64,000 nt of DNA, from positions 496,001 through 560,000 of the forward strand of contig NZ_CP108488.1 in assembly GCF_035987325.1 (NCBI RefSeq), given 5' to 3'. The translations under genes and the position numbers were made by a program. Below are positions 8,410 to 15,990 of the stretch, piece after piece. Source of the stretch: Streptomyces sp. NBC_01244 (GTDB lineage Bacteria; Actinomycetota; Actinomycetes; Streptomycetales; Streptomycetaceae). Position 1 is the stretch's first letter, and every line of letters starts with the position of its first letter. A model generated the notes under the pieces. That model was given only the letters and a program-made list of their open reading frames with translations, ran no database searches and had not been told where the DNA came from.

Positions 8410-10746
8410 ATGCATCCCTTCCGGATATCGAAGGCCAACACGCGCAGACTTCCCGCGCTGGGCGCAGCCGTCTTCATTGCGCTCGGCCTGCTCGCGCCAC
8501 AGAGCCAGGCCGCCTCCGCCGGCTCCACGACCCCGGCCAGTGCGTACGCACGTGGAACCGCGGCCCCGGCGCCGCGGTCCATCCCGGTTCCCAAGTCGCC
8601 CGATGCGATGAGCAACAGCTCCCGCTTCCGGATCTCCTCGCAGGACAGCACCGAGGAGTCCGCCCCCGCCCCGACCGTCAAGCCCGTACAGCCGGCCAAG
8701 TCCGGCAAGGACGGCCGGCGTTCCTCGGCCGCCGCCGGGGACGAGTGCGGCGACCTCTCCGGCGTGATCAACGCGACCGGCACCGCCCTGGTCCAGCAGC
8801 TCAAGGCGCTCCCCCGGATCACCTGTACGTACCCGCTGTTCAACCTCACCGGGGAGAACGCGCGGAAGGCCTTCAACGAAGCCCAGATGGTGACCGTCGC
8901 CAACGCACTGCGCGACGCCTCCGCCACCTATGCGGGCGGCAACAGCACCGCCGTCGGGCAGTTGGTGCTGTTCCTGCGGGCCGGCTACTACGTGCAGGAC
9001 AACAACGGGGATGTCGTCGGCCCCTACGGCACGGCGCTCGACGGTGCCGCGCGCGGCGCGCTGGACGCCTTCTTCGCCTCCCCGCGCAGCAAGGACGTCA
9101 CGGACGCCAACGGCGAGATCCTGAACGAGGTCGTCACCCTGATCGACAGCACGCACGCGGCCGGCCGCTACGCGGGCGTCGTCAAGTGGATGCTCGGCAG
9201 CTACGACGGCACCTGGCCCGGCCAGATGAACCTCGCGATGCAGCACGTCGAGTGGGTCGTCGAGAACGGCTTCAAGGCCAAGAACGACGACCGCGGCTGG
9301 CGGGCCGCCCTCAAGGCCGATCCCAGCATCCTCAACACCTGGGCCGGATTCATCACGCGCAACGGCGCGCAGCTCAACCGCCTGGACGTCGTCAGCAACG
9401 TCGGCCGCTTCCTCGGCTACGCCCTGGACGTCCCCGAGCTCAAGGAGCGGGTCCGCCCGCTGCTGAAGGACCTGATCAACCGCTACCCGAACGTCGGACC
9501 CACCGCGCCGATCACCATGAACCTGGGCTGGTACACACGCCAGTACGACAGGAACAACTGCGCGGCCTACGGCATCTGCGACCTCGGCGCACGCGTGCTC
9601 CCGGCCATCCTGCCGATCCAGCACACCTGCACCCCGGGACTGAAGATCCGCGCCCAGGACATGTCCCCCGGGCAGCTGGAGGGCACCTGCACCAGCCTGG
9701 TCAACCAGGACGCCTACTTCCACCGGGTCATCGGCGACAAGGGCGCGATCCCCGGTGACGTGAACACCAACCTCGAGGTCGTCGTCTTCGACGACTACAC
9801 CAACTACTCGCTGTACGCCTGGGCCATCTACGACATCGACGTCGACAACGGCGGCATGTACGAGGAGGGCAACCCTGCCGCCGCCGGCAACCAGGCCCGC
9901 TTCATCGCCCACGAAGCCCACTGGCTGCGCCCGGACTTCCAGATCTGGAACCTCAACCACGAGTACACGCATTACCTCGACGGCCGCTACAACATGGCCG
10001 GCGACTTCGAGGCCGGCATCGTGACGCCGACCATCTGGTGGGTCGAGGGCATCGCCGAGAACATCTCGTTCGGCTACCGGGGAGAGCGCAACGCCGACGC
10101 GATCGCCGAGGCCGGCAAGAAGACCTACAAGCTCAGCGACCTCTTCGACACCGTCTACGGCCAGGACGCGGACCCCGAGGTCAACTCGAACCGGGTCTAC
10201 CGCTGGGGCTTCCTCGCGGTCCGCTACATGCTGCAGGCGCACCCCGCCGACGTCGAGACCGTGCTGGGCAAGTACCGCACCGGCGACTGGAACGGTGCCC
10301 GCACGTTCCTGAAGCAGACCATCGGCACCACGTACGACGCCGGCTTCGCCACCTGGCTGACGACCGCCTGCGCGACCAACGACTGCGGCCCCCTGCCGGA
10401 GGCTCCCTCCACCCCGGTGTGCACCATCAGCGACCCCCGGCAGTTCGACAAGAACTGCCGGCGGGACAACCTCGCGGCCAACACCGGGAACTACAGCTAC
10501 CACTTCGTGTACCTGCCGGCCGGCGTCAAGCAGCTGACCATCACCAGCAGCGGCGGCACCGGCAATGCCGACCTGTACTACGGCGGCAGCAGCTGGGCCA
10601 CCACGAGCAGCCACCAGGCGAAGTCCACCAACTCCGGCAACGGCGAGACCCTGACGGTGGACAACCCGCCGTCCGGGTGGGTGTACTTCAGCCTCGCCGC
10701 CGCGCAGGACTTCAGCGGGGTGAGCCTCTCCACGCAGTCCAAGTGA
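8410..10746 (+). CDS. Secreted microbial collagenase, M9 family zinc metallopeptidase
   Basis: 778 residues; ATG at 8410 preceded by GGAGG. A Sec signal peptide (about 1-36, ending SQA) is followed by a low-complexity linker, an M9-type activator and peptidase region, and a C-terminal PPC (bacterial pre-peptidase C-terminal) beta-sandwich from about 680. The zinc site is HEYTH at 517-521 and the third ligand is Glu546 in WWVEGIAEN, 25 residues downstream as expected for gluzincin collagenases. The length is shorter than clostridial ColG/ColH because the PKD and second collagen-binding domains are missing. It should cut triple-helical or denatured collagen outside the cell. Expression is probably controlled through the 22-bp operator 60 bp upstream. 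A strong hairpin follows the stop. Confidence 0.93.
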   Translation: MHPFRISKANTRRLPALGAAVFIALGLLAPQSQAASAGSTTPASAYARGTAAPAPRSIPVPKSPDAMSNSSRFRISSQDSTEESAPAPTVKPVQPAKSGKDGRRSSAAAGDECGDLSGVINATGTALVQQLKALPRITCTYPLFNLTGENARKAFNEAQMVTVANALRDASATYAGGNSTAVGQLVLFLRAGYYVQDNNGDVVGPYGTALDGAARGALDAFFASPRSKDVTDANGEILNEVVTLIDSTHAAGRYAGVVKWMLGSYDGTWPGQMNLAMQHVEWVVENGFKAKNDDRGWRAALKADPSILNTWAGFITRNGAQLNRLDVVSNVGRFLGYALDVPELKERVRPLLKDLINRYPNVGPTAPITMNLGWYTRQYDRNNCAAYGICDLGARVLPAILPIQHTCTPGLKIRAQDMSPGQLEGTCTSLVNQDAYFHRVIGDKGAIPGDVNTNLEVVVFDDYTNYSLYAWAIYDIDVDNGGMYEEGNPAAAGNQARFIAHEAHWLRPDFQIWNLNHEYTHYLDGRYNMAGDFEAGIVTPTIWWVEGIAENISFGYRGERNADAIAEAGKKTYKLSDLFDTVYGQDADPEVNSNRVYRWGFLAVRYMLQAHPADVETVLGKYRTGDWNGARTFLKQTIGTTYDAGFATWLTTACATNDCGPLPEAPSTPVCTISDPRQFDKNCRRDNLAANTGNYSYHFVYLPAGVKQLTITSSGGTGNADLYYGGSSWATTSSHQAKSTNSGNGETLTVDNPPSGWVYFSLAAAQDFSGVSLSTQSK

Positions 10747-10774
10747 GCCGGTCCACCGGGTCCTGAAACGTGAC

Positions 10775-10814
10775 GGCGGTCCTTGCCATCCGATGACGGA
10801 GGGCAAGGACCGCC
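10775..10814. terminator. Bidirectional hairpin terminator between collagenase and the Cys-rich protein gene
   Basis: 13-bp perfect stem GGCGGTCCTTGCC / GGCAAGGACCGCC with a 14-nt loop, between two convergent genes. Confidence 0.75.
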
Positions 10815-10934
10815 CGGCACACGGCCGACTGCCGGCTGCCTTGCGGGCGCCGGTCGGCCTCCAGGTCATCTCACCGATGGGGCTCTACGGGAAGCAACGG
10901 CGCCTGGCGGTAGGAGCCGTGTGTGCGGGAGGCC

Positions 10935-11405
10935 TCAGCAGGTGAGGGTGACCTCGTGGACCACCGGACTGGCCGCACGGGGGTACGCGGCCACGCCGAA
11001 GGTGCCTCGGACGGTGGAACCGCACGAAGCGGTGGCGGCGGGAGCACGCACCTCGAGGGTGGCGGAGGTGAAGAGGACCGGCTTGACCTGCGTCTGGGGC
11101 GAGGCGGCTCCGACGGTCTCCACGGTCAGGGTGGTCAGCAGTTCCTTGGCCGCGGGTTGCGGGCTGCCCGGGGAGGGCGGGCCGGCAAGGCCGACCTTCC
11201 CGTAGAACGTCACGGTCGTGCCGGTGATCTCCGCGCACACCCGTGTGGCCAGACCCGCCTGGAGGCCGGAGCTGCCGCAGGAGGTGACCGTCTCGGTCGT
11301 GCCTGCCGGCGGGGCGGCGGCGGTGGTGGCGGCGGCGGCGGCCGGAGTGATCGTGCAGACGGCCAGACTCATGGCACTGGCTGCGAGCAGGGCTAAGCGG
11401 TTCAT
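10935..11405 (-). CDS. Small secreted Cys-rich protein of unknown function with a TTA codon
   Basis: 156 residues from the ATG at 11405 with AGGAG upstream; a longer frame to 11486 would start inside the operator and is rejected. A signal peptide (MNRLALLAASAMSLAV to about residue 27, AAA) is followed by an A/T/P-rich stretch and a beta-rich domain with four cysteines (TSCGSS, RVCAEI, ASCGST, and the final residue Cys), enough for two disulfides. No known family recognised. Codon 4 is TTA (11394-11396), so translation should need the bldA Leu-tRNA, meaning late or developmental expression. The gene has the same 22-bp palindrome at the same distance upstream as the collagenase, suggesting co-regulation. 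A protease inhibitor or matrix protein is possible, but nothing in the sequence proves it. Confidence 0.75.
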   Translation of the reverse strand: MNRLALLAASAMSLAVCTITPAAAAATTAAAPPAGTTETVTSCGSSGLQAGLATRVCAEITGTTVTFYGKVGLAGPPSPGSPQPAAKELLTTLTVETVGAASPQTQVKPVLFTSATLEVRAPAATASCGSTVRGTFGVAAYPRAASPVVHEVTLTC

Positions 11406-11462
11406 CGCGGTTCGTTCTCCTTGTGATGGAGCACCGTCCGAGGGTTCCCGGCCGGTGCTTAT

Positions 11463-11484
11463 GACATGTGATATTTCACATGTC
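11463..11484. promoter_or_regulatory. 22-bp palindromic operator upstream of the Cys-rich secreted protein gene (copy 2)
   Basis: Arms GACATGTGA and TCACATGTC around TATT form a near-perfect palindrome, differing from the copy at 8329-8350 at three positions. It lies 58 bp before the ATG at 11405. The match in sequence, length and position to the collagenase copy is the evidence for function. Confidence 0.75.
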
Positions 11485-11556
11485 ATCAGAACGGAGCGTG
11501 TTCACCGCCTGAACTCCGCCAGGCCGCCACACGACACTCTCCCGGCGCGGGCCGCG

Positions 11557-11958
11557 CTACGGCCCCTCGTCGTAGACCCCCGCCTCGACCTCGAGGGCGA
11601 GTTCCTGGAGGACGTCGATCGCGGAAAGGTCCGTACGCCCGTTGTCATGGGCGATCGCGAGACTGGTGAACGCCAGGCTGAATCCGGAAACCATCGTGTG
11701 CAGGGCCGGGCCCAGGGCCTCGGCGACCAGGGTCGCCACCTCCTTCGGCGACGCGTCGACCGGCACCTTGATCGACGGGAGCATCTCGTTCAGGAGCGTC
11801 GTGGCCACTCCGACCGCCGGCCCGTCACCCGCCGGCCCGTCACCCGCCGCCCCGTCGTCATGGCCGGGGTCCTCCCGGCCGGACTCGGCGGCCCGCCGGA
11901 TGTCCTGAGCCTCGGTGAGGATGCCGATGACTCGCTTGAGTACCTCTCCACGTTCCAT
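11557..11958 (-). CDS. Conserved-looking hypothetical protein
   Basis: 133 residues from an ATG at 11958 (MERGEVLKRVIGILTEAQD). No clear Shine-Dalgarno is present, so it may be leaderless. The N-terminal helix is followed by a low-complexity GDGPA repeat and then a mostly helical second half (ASPKEVATLVAEALGPALHTMVSG). No membrane segment, no motif recognised. The codon bias fits a real gene on this strand. It is divergent from the receiver-like gene, with only 75 bp between the two starts. Function unknown. Confidence 0.55.
   Translation of the reverse strand: MERGEVLKRVIGILTEAQDIRRAAESGREDPGHDDGAAGDGPAGDGPAVGVATTLLNEMLPSIKVPVDASPKEVATLVAEALGPALHTMVSGFSLAFTSLAIAHDNGRTDLSAIDVLQELALEVEAGVYDEGP
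11814..11858. repeat. Three tandem 15-bp repeats inside the hypothetical gene
   Basis: Unit CCGCCGGCCCGTCAC at 11814-11828 and 11829-11843, with a two-mismatch third copy at 11844-11858. On the minus strand it encodes GDGPA repeats in a flexible linker. Copy number could vary between strains. Confidence 0.8.
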
Positions 11959-12033
11959 CTTGTGGAGGGTAGCCCCGCATCCGGACGACGACCCCGGACG
12001 GCCAGAATTGCAGATTCTGTGAAGAATGGGGCC

Positions 12034-12453
12034 ATGATGACCGTTCTGGTGACGGGCGTGGCGGACGGTGCCGAGTTGGAAGCCCTCCGTACGTGCATTC
12101 ACGCGGGGCCGCACTTCCGCATCGTCGCCCACACCCGCGACGCCGACGTCGCCTTGGCGCAGGCCCGCGTTCTGCTTCCGGACATCGCCGTGGTCACCCT
12201 CCACCGTCCCGACGCCCGGGGAGAACGCGACCGCAGGACCCTCGTTCACGCCCTTCGGTCCTTCGACCCTCCCACGGGGATCATCCTGCGCCGCGACCCC
12301 CACGAGGCGGACGAGGCGATCGGCCCCGGGCTAGAGCCGGCCGAAGGGGCCATCCACGAGGTCCGACGCGCCGATCTCGACGCCCTCCACCACGCTCTGG
12401 TCGCCATTGGGCGCCGCCGGGCCAGCTGCAACATCGACCCCGCGGCACACTGA
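12034..12453 (+). CDS. Stand-alone atypical response-regulator receiver domain
   Basis: 139 residues from the tandem ATG at 12034. The fold pattern is that of a receiver: hydrophobic first strand (MMTVLVTGV), a helix, FRIVAHTRDADVALAQARVLLPDIAVVTLHRPD, then LRSFDPPTGIILRRD. In an ordinary NarL-type receiver the segment would read PDVVLMDIRMP; here it is PDIAVVTLHRP, so the phospho-accepting Asp is replaced by Thr. The acidic pair after strand 1 is also missing. There is no output domain. It probably works as a phosphorylation-independent protein-interaction module. Divergent from the hypothetical gene ending at 11557. The match is by pattern only. Confidence 0.55.
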   Translation: MMTVLVTGVADGAELEALRTCIHAGPHFRIVAHTRDADVALAQARVLLPDIAVVTLHRPDARGERDRRTLVHALRSFDPPTGIILRRDPHEADEAIGPGLEPAEGAIHEVRRADLDALHHALVAIGRRRASCNIDPAAH

Positions 12454-12472
12454 CCGGCCGGCCGGCCAAAGC

Positions 12473-12841
12473 CTAGGAGGACCTGCGGCGCAAAACCATG
12501 CGCGCCGCGAAAAGGATCGCGAGCACGACGATGACGAGGAGCACGACGATGACGAGGGTCTTGAAGAACCCGCCCTTCTTCTTGCTCTTCTTTTTCTTCT
12601 TGTTGCCGCTGGTTGCCTGGACTTGGGACGACGTCGGGGCGCGCAGGACGGTCACCGCGCCGGCGCCGGCCAGGAGGGGGCTCTGCGGGAGGGCCGCGGC
12701 CGTGGGAGCCTGGCGGACGGACGCCGCGGCTGCCGTGGCGGTCGCCGCCGGGCCCAGCAGCAGCCCGGCGAGCACGAAGAGCGGTACCAATGCGGACACG
12801 GCCGTACGGGAACGCTTTCCCGGAATGCGACGGTTTGCCAC
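12473..12841 (-). CDS. Small exported membrane protein with a polylysine linker
   Basis: 122 residues from a GTG at 12841 preceded by AAGGGGG. A signal-like hydrophobic stretch (VSALVPLFVLAGLLLGPAA) at about 14-35 is followed by an Ala-rich external region, a strongly basic run (NKKKKKSKKKGG) and a C-terminal membrane segment (TLVIVVLLVIVVLAILFAARMV) ending in RRRSS. The two hydrophobic segments suggest either a signal peptide plus a C-terminal anchor, or a hairpin with both ends inside. The lysine run could bind anionic cell-wall polymer or lipid. No family recognised. Neighbouring genes do not indicate a role. Confidence 0.6.
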   Translation of the reverse strand: MANRRIPGKRSRTAVSALVPLFVLAGLLLGPAATATAAAASVRQAPTAAALPQSPLLAGAGAVTVLRAPTSSQVQATSGNKKKKKSKKKGGFFKTLVIVVLLVIVVLAILFAARMVLRRRSS

Positions 12842-12990
12842 TTTTCCCCCTTTTGTTCGACGCCCCCGGCAAACGGCCCGGTGGAGCCGGACGGAAGGGG
12901 CCTTGCAGCATCGTCCGCGAGTCCGGCCTCCCCGGCAAGGAGATGAGCGGGGGAACACCCCTCCAGGCGCCTTCGGTTACCCGCCGAAAC

Positions 12991-13458
12991 TCACCGCGAG
13001 CAGGTGGTGTCGCCTTCCTCCGTGCGCGGCCAGCACCGCCCCTCGAGGGCCTCGGCGCTGCGGTTGAGCCGGACCAGGGCGTCCTCCAGCTGCCGCACTT
13101 CCTCAGGGGACCAGTCTGCGACCACCCGGGCCAGGCAGGACCGGTTGACCTCACGGTCTTCGGCGAGCCGGCGCCCGCCCTCCACGGTGACGCGCAGCTT
13201 GCGGGCCATGCCGCCTTCCGGGTCCGCGAGGCGCTCGGCCAGTCCGCACCGCAGGAGCGCGGCCGTCTGGCGGTTCACGGTCGAGGTGTCGAGCCCGAAG
13301 GCCTCCGACAACTGCCCGATGGACATGGGGCCTTGTGTGTCGAGACGGCTGAGCAGCACGTACGCCGACCGCTCCAGGCGTTCGGGGTCACGCTCGCGCC
13401 GGGCCAGCACCTGGTGCCGCGAGAGCAGCATCAGCTCCCGCTCCAGTTTCTCCAGCAC
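12991..13458 (-). CDS. MarR family transcriptional regulator
   Basis: 155 residues from a GTG at 13458 (GGGGAGG five bases upstream). A winged-helix MarR core is plain: YVLLSRLDTQGPMSIGQLSEAFGLDTSTVNRQTAALLRCGLAERLADPEGGMARKL, followed by dimerisation helices. The recognition helix is DTSTVNRQTAALL. Divergent from the Old Yellow Enzyme gene, with a palindrome between them, so it most likely represses that gene and itself and is released by an electrophile, phenolic compound or oxidant. No conserved N-terminal Cys typical of OhrR is seen, so a ligand-type mechanism is more likely than thiol oxidation. Confidence 0.9.
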   Translation of the reverse strand: MLEKLERELMLLSRHQVLARRERDPERLERSAYVLLSRLDTQGPMSIGQLSEAFGLDTSTVNRQTAALLRCGLAERLADPEGGMARKLRVTVEGGRRLAEDREVNRSCLARVVADWSPEEVRQLEDALVRLNRSAEALEGRCWPRTEEGDTTCSR

Positions 13459-13576
13459 TGAGCCTCCCCACTCCTTCCGACGCTCCAGTATCGCGGACCT
13501 GTGCGGCCGGGGACCGGCGGACCCCCGTAGGGCCCGGCCCGCGTGCGTCGCGGCACGACGGCCGGACGCTGCAATA

Positions 13577-13605
13577 TGCATGATACATAGCCTGTGTACT
13601 ATGCA
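13577..13605. promoter_or_regulatory. Inverted repeat in the MarR/OYE divergent promoter (probable MarR operator)
   Basis: Arms TGCATGATACA (13577-13587) and TGTACTATGCA (13595-13605) match as inverted repeats at 9 of 11 positions with a 7-bp centre. Position between the divergent starts at 13458 and 13654, and A/T-rich content in a G/C-rich region, fit a MarR site overlapping both promoters. Confidence 0.6.
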
Positions 13606-13653
13606 CTTCTCGTTGTCACCCGACGAGCCGCAGCCTCAACCCGGAGGACCCGC

Positions 13654-14784
13654 ATGACCGTCACCACGGCCACCGCCTCACGCGCGGCCGAGATCCTGTC
13701 CCGGCCCGTCACCCTGAACGGCCTGACCGTCCCCAACCGCATCGCGATGGCGCCGATGACGCGGATGTTCTCCCCCGGCGGCGTACCCGGCGAGGACGTG
13801 CAGGGGTACTACGCCAGCCGAGCCGCCGCGGGTGTCGGCCTGATCGTCACCGAGGGCACCTACGTCGGTCACGACTCGGCCGGGCAGAACGACCGGGTCC
13901 CGCGGTTCCACGGCGAGGACCAGCTGGCGGGGTGGACGAAGGTCGCCGCGGCCGTGCACGAGGCGGGCGGCACGATCGTGCCCCAGCTGTGGCACATAGG
14001 CATGGTGCGCAAGCAGGGCGAGGCACCGTACCCCGACGCCCCCGCCGTCGGCCCCTCCGGCATCCGTGTCGACGGCACCGAGGGGACCGGCAAGGCGATG
14101 ACCCGCACGGACCTCGACGACGTCATCGGCGCGTTCGCCGACGCCGCCGCGGAGGCCGCGCGGATCGGCTTCGACGGCGTCGAACTGCACGGAGCCCACG
14201 GCTACCTGATCGACCAGTTCCTGTGGGAGCGCACCAACCGCCGCACCGACGCCTACGGCGGCGACGCGGTGGCCCGTACGAAGTTCGCCGCGGAGGTCGT
14301 GGCCGCGGTCCGCGAGCGCGTCCCGGCCGGCTTCCCGGTCATCTTCCGCTACTCCCAGTGGAAGCAGGAGGCCTACGACGGGCGGCTCGCGCAGACCCCG
14401 GAGGAACTGGAGGCCATCCTGGCCCCGCTGGCGGCCGCCGGCGTCGACGCGTTCCACGCCTCCACCCGGCGCTACTGGCTCCCGGAGTTCGATGGCTCGG
14501 ACCTCAACCTGGCGGGCTGGACCAAGAAGCTCACCGGCCGGCCCACCATCACGGTCGGCTCGGTCGGCCTCGACGGCGACTTCCTCCGCGCCTTCGCCGG
14601 CGAGGGCGCCGCGCTCGGCGACATCGACAACCTCCTCGACCGCATGGAGCGCGACGAGTTCGACATGGTCGCCGTCGGCCGGGCACTCCTCCAGGACCCG
14701 CAGTGGGCGGCCAAGGTCCTCGGCAACCGCTTCGACGAGCTGAAGCCGTACGACGCGGCGGCGCTCAAGTCGCTCAGCCGGTAG
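13654..14784 (+). CDS. NADH:flavin oxidoreductase / Old Yellow Enzyme family (ene-reductase)
   Basis: 376 residues; ATG at 13654 with CCGGAGG upstream. FMN-binding TIM barrel of the OYE family: N-terminal LNGLTVPNRIAMAPMTR, catalytic-strand region IVPQLWHIGMV, GFDGVELHGAHGYLIDQFLWERTNRRTDAYGG, and a phosphate-binding end (TVGSVGLDG, VAVGRALLQDPQWAAKV). The length is that of the single-domain OYE class, without the extra FeS or NADH domains of 2,4-dienoyl-CoA reductase. It should reduce activated C=C bonds (enones, maleimides, nitro-olefins) with NAD(P)H. The divergent MarR gene and palindrome suggest induction by a reactive electrophile. The tandem hairpins after the stop end transcription. 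Confidence 0.93.
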   Translation: MTVTTATASRAAEILSRPVTLNGLTVPNRIAMAPMTRMFSPGGVPGEDVQGYYASRAAAGVGLIVTEGTYVGHDSAGQNDRVPRFHGEDQLAGWTKVAAAVHEAGGTIVPQLWHIGMVRKQGEAPYPDAPAVGPSGIRVDGTEGTGKAMTRTDLDDVIGAFADAAAEAARIGFDGVELHGAHGYLIDQFLWERTNRRTDAYGGDAVARTKFAAEVVAAVRERVPAGFPVIFRYSQWKQEAYDGRLAQTPEELEAILAPLAAAGVDAFHASTRRYWLPEFDGSDLNLAGWTKKLTGRPTITVGSVGLDGDFLRAFAGEGAALGDIDNLLDRMERDEFDMVAVGRALLQDPQWAAKVLGNRFDELKPYDAAALKSLSR

Positions 14785-14804
14785 CCGCTAGCCGGTGGCC
14801 GTGG

Positions 14805-14834
14805 CCGGCAGCCGTCCGGACGGACGGCTGCCGG
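14805..14834 (+). terminator. First hairpin after the OYE gene
   Basis: 14-base arms CCGGCAGCCGTCCG and complement, nearly no loop, 20 bp after the OYE stop. No T-run follows; it is the first of two tandem hairpins. Confidence 0.6.
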
Positions 14835-14846
14835 ATGCCCCGCCCG

Positions 14847-14890
14847 CGAACGCCCCGTGACATCGGTCCGCCGAAGTCACGGGGCGTTCG
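14847..14890 (+). terminator. Second hairpin after the OYE gene
   Basis: 15-bp perfect stem CGAACGCCCCGTGAC and complement with a 14-nt loop; second of the tandem pair. The remaining bases up to the next gene at 15076 show no further signal. Confidence 0.6.
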
Positions 14891-15075
14891 TGCCAGAGGG
14901 CGCGGTCGTCGGCGGATTGCCCGATGCCGAGGCGGAGTTGGTCTGCCCAGATGAACGCGGCATGGGGATACTCACGAGAAGCGCACCGCTGCCCCACCCC
15001 ACGGCTTCCGACCCGCTGTGCGTCGGCCCGTCCGGAGTGAGCCGACGGCCGCGCCTCACAAGAGGGGGATCGTGT

Positions 15076-15822
15076 ATGGAAGACGGCTTGCGTGATCTGC
15101 TGATCAACCTTGCGGCGGCCGCCATCGCCTTCGCCGCGGGCGCTTCCCGGCGGAGGGTCTTCTTCAGCCTCAGGACAAGGGTGCTGAGAGGTTTCTGGAG
15201 GCCGATCCTGAACGGGGGCTTCTGGGTCGCCGTGGGCAGTTTCATGGAGGACGAGTACTACCGCAGGGAACGGGCGGGGTTCGCCGGGCTCGGAGACATC
15301 GAGGCCTACTTGAAGCTCAAGGGCCAGCTCCACCGCAGCGGCTTCCGCGACTTCGACCTGGGGCCGGGTCACCAGGTCTCGAACGACCAGCGCAAGTCGA
15401 ACCTGATCCTCATAGGCGGCCCGCACTCCAACCCTCTGACGGCTCAGGTGCTGGGCAGCCTGACCACCACGCTCCGGTTCGGCGAGGCGAGCAGGCCCGA
15501 AGGGAAGGACAGCGCCATCTACGACAGCCGGCTGAACACGGTCACGGACTGCCGGGTGGACTCGGGCGAAAGGCTCCAGTCCGATCAGGGACTCATCATC
15601 CGGTGCGCCAACCCCTTCGCCCCGGAGAAGACGGTGCTGATCCTGGCGGGTTCGTGGGGCTACGGCACCACGGCCGCGGCGCACCTCATCGAGAGTGGCG
15701 ACTTCCTCAACAACCCGATCGTCAGGTCGAAGGACCCCTTCGAGGCCTTCTTCAGCTGCCGGATCGTGGACGGTGCGATCGGGGAGATCACGCTCGACAG
15801 CGTACGTCGGCTGGCCCGGTAG
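15076..15822 (+). CDS. Membrane-anchored protein of unknown function
   Basis: 248 residues from the ATG at 15076 with AGAGGGGG upstream. An N-terminal hydrophobic helix (LLINLAAAAIAFAAGAS, about 8-24) is followed by a basic segment, so the bulk should face the cytoplasm. The soluble part has a Rossmann-like feel: SNLILIGGPHSNPLTAQVL near residue 110, then YDSRLNTVTD, GLIIRCANPF and TVLILAGSWGYGTTAAAHLI. The GGP-x-x-N signature and the AGSWGYGT strand-turn recall alpha/beta domains, but I cannot place the family and do not assign a function. It stands alone between the OYE hairpins and the IPT/TIG gene. Confidence 0.7.
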   Translation: MEDGLRDLLINLAAAAIAFAAGASRRRVFFSLRTRVLRGFWRPILNGGFWVAVGSFMEDEYYRRERAGFAGLGDIEAYLKLKGQLHRSGFRDFDLGPGHQVSNDQRKSNLILIGGPHSNPLTAQVLGSLTTTLRFGEASRPEGKDSAIYDSRLNTVTDCRVDSGERLQSDQGLIIRCANPFAPEKTVLILAGSWGYGTTAAAHLIESGDFLNNPIVRSKDPFEAFFSCRIVDGAIGEITLDSVRRLAR

Positions 15823-15990
15823 CCGACCCGGGCCGGACCTCCGGGCGGGAGCCTCGGCCAAACGGCCGGGCCCGCCCCGGCCGTCCGCGACATCAGGCGT
15901 TGGTGCTGGATTCGCCTCGTACCGCCTCGTCATGATGGGGCGGCCCGGGTGCCCCCGGTTTCGCCTGCTTCGTCGGAAGGCTTCTTCGCC

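Noticed and set aside
4740..11484. Horizontal transfer or genomic island around the protease genes
   Set aside because: No integrase, tRNA, direct-repeat border or composition shift was seen.
11486..11557. Longer form of the Cys-rich protein starting at 11486
   Set aside because: The extra residues come from translating the operator palindrome, there is no ribosome site, and the signal peptide starts at 11405.
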